In this document: piece after piece, positions 1 to 5,952 of the stretch
Position numbering within the stretch: the stretch's first letter is position 1
How the letters are laid out: each line of letters starts with the position of its first letter
NCBI GenBank assembly: GCA_002438505.1
Contig: DJPI01000070.1
Span: forward strand, 1-27,696
Length of the DNA stretch: 27,696 nt
DNA from: Ruminococcaceae bacterium UBA6416
Lineage (GTDB): Bacteria; Bacillota; Clostridia; Oscillospirales; Acutalibacteraceae
Direction of reading: 5' to 3'
Position numbers and translations under genes: made by a program
The notes under the pieces: generated by a model
Databases searched by the model: none
The model's input: only the letters and a program-made list of their open reading frames with translations
Told to the model about the DNA's origin: nothing

Positions 1-94
1 TGATAATTTTCGGGGAGGTTAGGATAGAAATTCTCCTTTGTTTTATTATTTGTTGAAATTAGCGGTTAATTGTTTTCCTGCCCTCCTTTCCGCA

Positions 95-258
95 TAAACA
101 AAAAGTGCGCCTCCAAATGAGACGCACCGTAAAAATGCAATCTCATTTGTTGGCACACAAATTGTTTAACAAGTCCGCAAAAAAGGCATAGTAAAACAGA
201 GAATGCACTTCTACCAAAAGTGTATTCCTTTTTTACGCTTGTTAAATTGTGTGCCACT
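95..258 (-). ncRNA. Candidate leftward small RNA or attenuated 5' leader, unrecognised
   Basis: A leftward transcript from the promoter at 265-293 would begin near 258 and fold at once into a long hairpin. Arms 247-255/152-160 pair over 9 bp. The arms made by 227-237 and 176-186 pair over 11 bp with one G-U. An inner arm pair (218-226/202-210) has one mismatch. A 9-bp segment TTTAACAAG/CTTGTTAAA continues the outer stem. The RNA then ends at an intrinsic terminator (105-127), giving about 160 nt. I do not recognise a known family. No T-box motif, c-di-GMP or purine-type core is visible. The long nearly continuous duplex is loosely reminiscent of 6S RNA, but I do not see its symmetric central bubble. 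It could equally be a leader controlling a gene left of the window. Confidence 0.55.
105..127 (-). terminator. Leftward intrinsic terminator with competing arm
   Basis: Read leftward, a 9-bp stem GTGCGTCTC/GAGGCGCAC (one G-U pair) with a 5-nt loop is followed by TTTTTGTTT. On the opposite strand the G-U becomes a mismatch and no T-run follows, so the orientation is clear. The segment 141-149 can pair perfectly over 9 bp with 114-122, which would open the terminator stem. Confidence 0.7.
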
Positions 259-264
259 ATTATT

Positions 265-293
265 TTACCACATAAATTAATACAAATCAATGA
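265..293 (-). promoter_or_regulatory. Leftward sigma-A promoter (extended -10)
   Basis: Read leftward: TTGATT, a 17-bp spacer, then TAAAAT, with TG one base upstream of the -10 box. Transcription would start just before the long inverted repeat at 255. No protein gene starts leftward before the terminator. Confidence 0.6.
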
Positions 294-423
294 TAATTTG
301 AAAAATACAAGGCAGCGTGTAAATTTCAATGAGTATAAAAAATCTCGAATCCTTTATCCACAAAATCAACCCGTAATTCCTTGTGGATTATTCACAAAAA
401 AGCTGCATATGACGCCAACAATC

Positions 424-452
424 TTGACAAAATCAGGATAAAATAGTACTAT
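424..452 (+). promoter_or_regulatory. Sigma-A promoter of the EEP-GH2-GPH operon
   Basis: TTGACA at 424-429, a 17-bp spacer, and TACTAT at 447-452, about 33 bp ahead of the first start codon. The leader is short, with no room for a riboswitch. Confidence 0.65.
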
Positions 453-484
453 TTTTTTAACAAAATATTTACGGAGGAGATACT

Positions 485-1372
485 GTGAAAAATATTTTTG
501 AAATTCTCAAGAAAAAAATCATGCCGCTTTTGCTTGCCGTAATGATGACTCTCGGCGTGTATACACCGGCGAAAATTGAAATAACCGGCGCACCGGAAAA
601 AAGCGCAAACGCCGTTCGCGTTGTTTCTTTCAATCTGCGTTGTAATAACGATATTTACGGCTTTGTCAAAAACCGCGGAAAGTTCGTTTCTGCCGCACTC
701 GAAAGCTATGCGCCGGACTCATTCGGCGTTCAGGAGGCAACAAAAACGTGGCTTGAAATTCTTGATGAGGCACTCGGTGAAAAATATTCAAGAGTCGGTG
801 AACCGCGAGACAACGCAAAAAACACCGAATACAGCGCCGTTTATTACCGCACGGATAAATATGAACTTCTTGACGAGGGCACAATCTGGCTTTCAAAAAC
901 GCCGGAAAAGTTCGGCTCAAAGTCTTTCCTTTCTTCAATGCCGCGAATTTGCACATGGGCAACGCTCAAAAACAGGGAAACAGGCTTTGTTTATACACAT
1001 ATCAATACCCATCTTGACCATCTTCTTGAATACACAAGATCAAAGCAGGCGGACGTTCTGCTTTCAAAAATCAGTCAGCTCAAAGAGCGCGGCCCGCTTG
1101 TCTGCACCGGTGACTTCAATGCCGATGAAAAGGGAGAAACCTACAAAAAAATGGTCGCAGCTCTTGATGATTGCCGCCTGACCGCAAAGGAAACGGAAAG
1201 CGGAAAAACCTATCACAATTACGGCCGGGGAGACCTTTTTCATTCAACGGCGATAGATTTCATTTTTGCAACAAAGGGTACGCCGGTTGAACGCTATAAA
1301 ATCATTAAAGACACGGTTGACGGAATGTATCTTTCCGACCATTACGGAATTATGGCGGACATCTGCTTTTGA
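485..1372 (+). CDS. Exported endonuclease/exonuclease/phosphatase (EEP) family hydrolase
   Basis: 295 aa. The start is GTG at 485, placed 7 nt after the GGAGGAG ribosome-binding site. Residues 11-27 are a hydrophobic segment after a Lys-rich N-terminus, so the protein is probably exported or membrane-anchored; there is no lipobox. The rest fits the metal-dependent EEP fold (DNase I/sphingomyelinase superfamily). Visible motifs are VVSFNLR (Asn50), GVQEA (Glu84, metal ligand), NTHLDH (His176), TGDFNAD (Asp210, Asn212), AIDFIF (Asp258) and the terminal LSDHYGIMADI (Asp285-His286, catalytic His). All expected catalytic positions are present, so it should be active. The substrate cannot be read from the sequence; the family covers nucleic acids, phospholipids and sugar phosphates. 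It is 40 bp upstream of a GH2 gene and is probably co-transcribed with it, which suggests a role beside glycan use. Confidence 0.85.
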   Translation: MKNIFEILKKKIMPLLLAVMMTLGVYTPAKIEITGAPEKSANAVRVVSFNLRCNNDIYGFVKNRGKFVSAALESYAPDSFGVQEATKTWLEILDEALGEKYSRVGEPRDNAKNTEYSAVYYRTDKYELLDEGTIWLSKTPEKFGSKSFLSSMPRICTWATLKNRETGFVYTHINTHLDHLLEYTRSKQADVLLSKISQLKERGPLVCTGDFNADEKGETYKKMVAALDDCRLTAKETESGKTYHNYGRGDLFHSTAIDFIFATKGTPVERYKIIKDTVDGMYLSDHYGIMADICF

Positions 1373-1411
1373 CCGTATTATTAACTATACTATTATATAA
1401 GGAGAACAGCA

Positions 1412-3559
1412 ATGAGAAAGTATATTTCACTGAATGACGGCTGGACATTTGAAAAAAAGGGCGAAAAAACCGCCGTCAATCTTCCCCATACATGGAACAA
1501 CCTTGACGGGCAGGGCGCCGAGCCAACGTATTACAGAGGGAAATGCACCTATACAAAAATTATCGAAGCCCAAAAAGGAAAAACGTGGATTGAATTTAAG
1601 GGTGTTAACGCCGCCTGCACCGTTTATATCAACGGAAACCTTGTCGGCTCCCACCTTGGCGGCTACTCCGCGTTCCGCTTTGAAATAACGGACTTTTTGT
1701 CCTCACCGAAGAATTTCCTCACGGTTGAGGTTGACAATTCTCCGCTGCGTGAGGTATATCCCGAAACGGCGGACTTCACGTTTTACGGCGGAATTTACCG
1801 CAATGTAAATCTCATTACGGAGGTTGAAAAGCAGCATTTTTCGCTTGATGACTGCGGAAGCTCAGCGCTTTACATCACGCCGAAGATGAACGGAGACGTT
1901 TTTGTCCGTTCGGTCATTTCCGGCTATGAAACCGGCGTAAGAGTGCTCTATGAAATTTTTGATGCTGAGGGAAAAAATGTTGCCTCTGCCGGAAACAAAG
2001 TTCGTCTCCACGTTGAAAATCCGCATCTTTGGAACGGAATGGAGGATCCATATCTCTATACGCTGCGTGCAACGCTCTTTATGGAGTCAAGAACGGTTGA
2101 CTGCGTTGAAAGCCGCTTCGGCTTCCGTGAGGTACGCTTTGACGCGGACAAGGGCTGCTTCCTCAACGGAAAGCACATCAAGCTCAAGGGCGTTTCACGC
2201 CACCAGGACAGGGAAAAGCTCGGAAACGCGCTGACAATCAACGAGCACCGCGAGGATCTTGAGCTTATCCGCGAGGTTGGCGCAAACTCAATCCGCCTTG
2301 CGCATTATCAGCAGGCTGAGGAGTTCTACTCCCTGTGCGATGAAATGGGCTTTCTTGTTTGGGCAGAGGTTCCGGTAATTTCAAGATTTTCAAAGAAAAA
2401 GCAGGCGAACGCCCTCTCTCAGCTTGAAGAGCTTATCAAGCAGAACATGAACCATCCCTCAATCTTCTGCTGGGGTATTGAAAACGAAATTACAATTCAG
2501 GGCGCGTCTCCGGCTCTCAATGAGTCAATAAGAGAGCTTAACAATCTTGCCCACGCGCTTGACATTTCAAGGCCGACAACCTGTGCTCAGCTCACAATGT
2601 GTCCGGTTGAAAGCAGTCTCAACGATATCACCGATATCATGGGATATAACCATTATTACGGCTGGTACATGAAAACCGTTGACGGAATTGACGAATGGCT
2701 TGAAAAATTCAGAGCCGCAAAGCCGAAAATTCCTCTCTGCCTTTCGGAGTACGGCGCCGAGGCCGTCATCGGCTATTACAGTGACAACCCCGTTCAGGGC
2801 GATTACAGCGAGGGATATCAGTCGCGCTTCCATGAGCATTACATCAAAACAATAAACAGCCATGATTGGCTCTGGGGCTCATATGTCTGGAATATGTTTG
2901 ACTTCGGTTCCTCAATGCGCAACGAGGGTGGAGTCCGCGGAAGGAACAATAAGGGTCTTGTTACCTTTGACCGCAAAATCAAAAAGGACGCTTTTTATAT
3001 GTATAAGGCCTTCTGGTCAGACGAAAAGTTTGTTCATATCGAGGGCGGCCGTTACACACAGCGCATGATTGGAAAGCGCACTTTCCGCGTTATTTCAAAC
3101 TGCAACGAGGTCACGCTCAAATGCGGAAGATATAAAAAGACCCTTGAGGGCGAGCACGTTTTCACCTTTGAGGACGTACCCATCAAGGAGGGAAACAACA
3201 AAGTCACCGCCGCCGCAGACGGACTTGAAGAAACCGTTGTTTTTGAGGGTGTTGAGGGCTATCCGGCCTCATATTCGCTTCCGGAAGGCGCGTCAACAAT
3301 GGTCAGAAACTGGTTCGTTCCAAAAAGCGAAAGCATCAATCCCGAATATCTCAGCACGGAGGACACCATTGGCGAGATACTGCGTAATGAAGATATCAGA
3401 GGAATGGCGAGCGGCATTGCCGGAAAGATTATTTCAAGTCCGCTTTTGAAAATTGTTGCTCCAATCAAGCTCAAAACGCTTTTGAACCTCAAGTTTGTTC
3501 ACATCAGCGATGATATGAAAGAGCTTGCCGAGCAGTATCTTCAGACAATCAAAAAATAA
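1412..3559 (+). CDS. Glycoside hydrolase family 2 (beta-galactosidase/beta-glucuronidase type)
   Basis: 715 aa; ATG preceded by AAGGAGAAC. There is no signal peptide, so it acts in the cytoplasm on imported oligosaccharides or glycosides. The order is the usual GH2 one: an N-terminal jelly-roll sugar-binding domain (about 1-170, with the PHTWNN and GVNAACTVYINGN segments), an Ig-like domain (about 170-245), and a TIM barrel (about 245-545). The acid/base is Glu359 in WGIENE after NHPS, and the nucleophile is Glu446 in LSEYGAE. A further Ig-like segment follows, then a helical tail of about 90 residues containing EDTIGEILRNEDIRG, which is not part of the catalytic core. The specificity (beta-galactoside, beta-glucuronide or beta-mannoside) cannot be settled by eye. 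It lies 14 bp upstream of a GPH symporter gene, the usual arrangement for a transporter-glycosidase pair. Confidence 0.93.
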   Translation: MRKYISLNDGWTFEKKGEKTAVNLPHTWNNLDGQGAEPTYYRGKCTYTKIIEAQKGKTWIEFKGVNAACTVYINGNLVGSHLGGYSAFRFEITDFLSSPKNFLTVEVDNSPLREVYPETADFTFYGGIYRNVNLITEVEKQHFSLDDCGSSALYITPKMNGDVFVRSVISGYETGVRVLYEIFDAEGKNVASAGNKVRLHVENPHLWNGMEDPYLYTLRATLFMESRTVDCVESRFGFREVRFDADKGCFLNGKHIKLKGVSRHQDREKLGNALTINEHREDLELIREVGANSIRLAHYQQAEEFYSLCDEMGFLVWAEVPVISRFSKKKQANALSQLEELIKQNMNHPSIFCWGIENEITIQGASPALNESIRELNNLAHALDISRPTTCAQLTMCPVESSLNDITDIMGYNHYYGWYMKTVDGIDEWLEKFRAAKPKIPLCLSEYGAEAVIGYYSDNPVQGDYSEGYQSRFHEHYIKTINSHDWLWGSYVWNMFDFGSSMRNEGGVRGRNNKGLVTFDRKIKKDAFYMYKAFWSDEKFVHIEGGRYTQRMIGKRTFRVISNCNEVTLKCGRYKKTLEGEHVFTFEDVPIKEGNNKVTAAADGLEETVVFEGVEGYPASYSLPEGASTMVRNWFVPKSESINPEYLSTEDTIGEILRNEDIRGMASGIAGKIISSPLLKIVAPIKLKTLLNLKFVHISDDMKELAEQYLQTIKK

Positions 3560-3573
3560 GGAGAAAAGCGATT

Positions 3574-4998
3574 ATGAAGAAAACAAAAGAACTTCGTCCG
3601 TTCGGAATGATTGACAAAATCGGCTATGCCTGCGGTGACCTTGGCTGCGGCCTTTCGTTCTCCCTTGTTTCAAATTATATGCTCCTGTTTTACACCCAGG
3701 TTATCGGCCTTTCAACCGGAAACTGGGCGTGGATAGTCATTGTTTCAAAAATTTGGGATGCAATCAACGATATCCTCATCGGCAACATGATTGACCGGAC
3801 AAGAATCAGCAAAAAAAGCAAGTTTATGCCGTGGATAATCATTGGCGCCATTGGTCTTGTTGCACTGAATATCATGGTTTTTGCGCCGGTTCAGGACTTT
3901 TCTCAGGCCGGAAAAATTGCGTGGTGTCTTGCCTCATACTGCCTTTGGTCAATAGCTTACACAATGGCCAATGTGCCATACGGCGCACTGCATTCGGTGA
4001 TTACCGAAGACGCGCGCGGAAGAACCTCACTTTCAATTTTCCGCAGCATCGGAGCAGGAGTGGCAATGGTATTCATCATGCTCATTCCGAAATTCATTTA
4101 TACCGAAACAGAAACGGTCACCGGCGCACCGCTCCAGATTTTTGACGGTTCGCGGATGTTCATGGTTGCAATAGTCTTTTCAATAGGCTCGCTGATTTTC
4201 CTCTTTGCAACAACAAAAATGGTTTCAGAGCGTGTTTCCTGCGGAGAAACGGCGGAAAAGGTCAACTATATTTCAACCCTCAAGAGTTTTTTTTCAAACC
4301 GTGCAATGGTGGGTGCAACGCTTGCAACCTTTGCCTCAATCGTGTTCTGCAATTCAACAATGTCCGTGAACAACCTTGTTTTTCAGTATTTTTTCAATGA
4401 CGCAAAGAAAACAACAATCGCCTCATTTGCCTCATATATTCCGTTTGTTCTTCTCATGCCCTTTGCCGGAAAGCTTGTTGCCTCTTTCGGAAAGAAGAAG
4501 ATAATAACAATTACGGGAATTATCAGCACAGTTGCCGGAGTCATGATGCTGCTTTTGCCGATTACGCCGGACAGCAAGGGAATGTACATTTATATCGGTG
4601 GACTCATGGCGGTGAATATCGGAAACAGCTTTTTCCAGATAATTGTCTGGGCAATAATTGCCGACTGCATCGGCCTGAGCTTCCGCAAGAGCGGCGTTCA
4701 TGAGGAAGGCTCGCTTTACGCGGTTTACTCCTTCTTCCGCAAGCTTGCCCAGGGTGTCGGCTCGGCGATTGCGGCGCTCGGACTTTCTGCAATCGGTTTT
4801 GTTGTGGGCAACGGCGCGGTTCAGAGCGAGGCTTTCGGCGGAAAGGTTGAAAAGCTTTATATCATTTTCCTCACAGCCGGAACGGCAATAATGGTTCTTG
4901 CAATGCACTTTGTTTATAACATCACCAAAAAGGACGAGGATGATTTTTCCTCTCTTGATGTTCTGAACGAGATTGAATTCGGAGCCATCGAGGAATAA
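3574..4998 (+). CDS. GPH-family sugar:cation symporter (MFS)
   Basis: 474 aa with about 12 hydrophobic segments and charged cytoplasmic loops. The beginning, DKIGYACGDLGCGLSFSLVS, and the early KIWDAINDILIGNMIDRT loop are signatures of the glycoside-pentoside-hexuronide:cation symporter family (MelB/UidB/XynP type), where the Asp residues in the second helix/loop contribute to cation coupling. Later segments (NVPYGALHSVITEDARGRTS; a central charged loop about 220-240) fit the family. Length is normal. It follows the GH2 gene by 14 bp with a GGAGAAAAG ribosome-binding site. I infer that it imports the glycoside cleaved by that enzyme; the sugar is unknown. The operon terminator is 60 bp downstream. 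Confidence 0.92.
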   Translation: MKKTKELRPFGMIDKIGYACGDLGCGLSFSLVSNYMLLFYTQVIGLSTGNWAWIVIVSKIWDAINDILIGNMIDRTRISKKSKFMPWIIIGAIGLVALNIMVFAPVQDFSQAGKIAWCLASYCLWSIAYTMANVPYGALHSVITEDARGRTSLSIFRSIGAGVAMVFIMLIPKFIYTETETVTGAPLQIFDGSRMFMVAIVFSIGSLIFLFATTKMVSERVSCGETAEKVNYISTLKSFFSNRAMVGATLATFASIVFCNSTMSVNNLVFQYFFNDAKKTTIASFASYIPFVLLMPFAGKLVASFGKKKIITITGIISTVAGVMMLLLPITPDSKGMYIYIGGLMAVNIGNSFFQIIVWAIIADCIGLSFRKSGVHEEGSLYAVYSFFRKLAQGVGSAIAALGLSAIGFVVGNGAVQSEAFGGKVEKLYIIFLTAGTAIMVLAMHFVYNITKKDEDDFSSLDVLNEIEFGAIEE

Positions 4999-5057
4999 CG
5001 CCTGTTTCGTATACTATAATATATGGGTACACATCCATCTTCCAAAGACGTCCAATC

Positions 5058-5099
5058 CTGCGTCGGCAGCAAAAGCTGCCGGCGCAGTTTCATTTTTTT
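5058..5099 (+). terminator. Strong intrinsic terminator of the glycan operon
   Basis: A 13-bp GC-rich stem (5058-5070 with 5075-5087, one G-U) with an AAAA loop, followed by TTTCATTTTTTT. Confidence 0.9.
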
Positions 5100-5103
5100 G
5101 AAT

Positions 5104-5205
5104 ACTGAAGCAGTAACCAGAAAAACAGTAGACTGAAAAACAGTACACTGAAAACCGGCCTTAATTAAATACTGATATACTAAGTACTGATAGATATTAG
5201 ACTGA
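5104..5205. repeat. Phased ACTGA-anchored short repeats
   Basis: ACTGA occurs at 5104, 5132, 5147, 5171, 5186 and 5201. Neighbouring copies are 15 nt apart three times (5132/5147, 5171/5186, 5186/5201), and GAAAAACAGTA occurs twice at the left end. The units are imperfect outside the ACTGA core. Confidence 0.45.
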
Positions 5206-5376
5206 ATAAATAAAAGAAAAGAAAAAATATAAATAAAGAAAAAGAAACTGTTTTGTTGGGCTAAAACATTTTTTGTTCAAAAACGCTTCAAAAACTGTCT
5301 CAGCCGAAACAGTTTAAGTTAATTTTAAACCGATTATGTTTATTTTGTAAAAATACGGACAAAAAGGAGAAATTTT

Positions 5377-5414
5377 GCGGCTTTTCGGTGGGAAAAAGCC
5401 GCTCTTTTTGTTTC
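5377..5414 (+). terminator. Orphan rightward intrinsic terminator
   Basis: GCGGCTTTT (5377-5385) pairs with AAAAGCCGC (5394-5402) and is followed by TCTTTTTGTTTCTTG. It is 320 bp beyond the operon terminator with no protein gene between them, so it either backs up the first terminator or ends an unrecognised short transcript. Confidence 0.65.
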
Positions 5415-5689
5415 TTGTTTTGAACGAAATCACGGAATTAATTATTTCGGCATAGAATAATCTATCCTGATTTTCATGGTGTCCGAAAAAAATTTCAAAA
5501 AAATTTTTCCTGCGCACGAAAAAGCGCGATTTTTGGCGTCTTGAATAAAGCAGGAAAAAACAGCCTATATATTACATTATATAGCACCGCCTTTTTGGGG
5601 GCGGAATTGCACTTCCCCACCGAGGCGCGAATTTTGGCGGAAATTCGCCCGAAACGGGTGCGCAGACCCCCTCAAACGGCGCAAAAAGC

Positions 5690-5718
5690 TTGACAAAAAA
5701 ACGCCAAGTTGCTATAAT
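5690..5718 (+). promoter_or_regulatory. Perfect consensus sigma-A promoter
   Basis: TTGACA at 5690-5695, a 17-bp spacer, TATAAT at 5713-5718. This is the only exact match to both boxes that I found in the window. It is 234 bp upstream of the next coding start and directly abuts a structured RNA segment. Confidence 0.85.
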
Positions 5719-5720
5719 AC

Positions 5721-5830
5721 GGGCTGCTGTTTGCTCAGCAATTACTCAGGTCAGGCTGAGAGCAGCCAAAAAGGATGTTGAAGCAAAGCATTTTTCCGTT
5801 TATCCGAAAACGCGCTTTTTGTTTTTTTGC
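5721..5830 (+). ncRNA. Structured RNA after a consensus promoter, with a partial SRP-RNA-like core
   Basis: Bases 5722-5767 can form a compact three-way junction: outer stem GGCTGCT/AGCAGCC, hairpin TTGC-TCA-GCAA (5731-5741) and hairpin CTCAG-GTCAGG-CTGAG (5745-5760). Parts match the conserved bacterial SRP (4.5S) RNA core in order: GCTGTTT, then CAGGTCAGG, then AGCAGCCAA. The apical GGAA-capped stem expected between the last two is missing (5 nt instead of about 10), and there is no room for a pairing 5' arm after the promoter. An SRP RNA call is therefore weak. The T-rich tract around 5815-5828 could end a short RNA. Otherwise this is the 5' leader of the hydrolase gene at 5953. Confidence 0.35.
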
Positions 5831-5952
5831 TCGGAGCAGAATGACTTTTTTCAAAAGCACGCTTTTGTTTAACCGGAAAAAAGACGCACTTTTTTGTTCC
5901 TCCGTCCGTTAGGTCGGCGGTGAAAAAAAGAATCTATTAGTGAGGTGATTTG

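Larger units (their letters stand above)
1..484. other. Left-edge intergenic region without a protein gene
   Basis: I see no convincing coding sequence here. The open frames present lack a ribosome-binding site and have low-complexity products. The region holds a leftward promoter (265-293), a large inverted repeat (152-255) and a leftward intrinsic terminator (105-127), described separately, and the rightward promoter of the first operon (424-452). To the left of the terminator, reading leftward, there are AGGAG-like purine runs (near 80 and 37) but no start codon that opens a frame within the window. A gene beginning left of base 1 is therefore possible. Confidence 0.6.
5100..5952. other. 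Long structured intergenic region
   Basis: About 850 bp with no protein gene that I can support. From left to right it holds phased ACTGA-type repeats (5104-5205), an orphan rightward terminator (5377-5414), a very AT-rich stretch (5415-5580), then a GC-richer block with three inverted repeats: 5587-5604, an 8-bp stem GCGAATTT/AAATTCGC at 5627-5648, and 5646-5662. A consensus promoter (5690-5718), a three-way-junction RNA (5721-5767) and several A-tract/T-tract mini-palindromes (5807-5896) follow. The open frames here (for example 5314-5517 leftward and 5690-5872 rightward) lack ribosome-binding sites and run through these structures, so I do not call them genes. Confidence 0.6.

Noticed and set aside
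152..255. 6S RNA, T-box or other known leader
   Set aside because: No T-box consensus, no symmetric central bubble typical of 6S RNA and no known riboswitch core was seen, so it is left unassigned.
66..329. Leftward open frame of 87 codons near the left edge
   Set aside because: It runs through the long inverted repeat and the terminator hairpin, has no ribosome-binding site and its product looks like translated non-coding DNA.
5760..5800. c-di-GMP riboswitch suggested by GCAAAGC
   Set aside because: Only a short match near the second conserved block; the preceding conserved block and the receptor helix are missing.
5314..5872. Open frames at 5314-5517 (leftward) and 5690-5872 (rightward)
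   Set aside because: They overlap a terminator or a promoter plus structured RNA, lack ribosome-binding sites, and one starts at the promoter itself.
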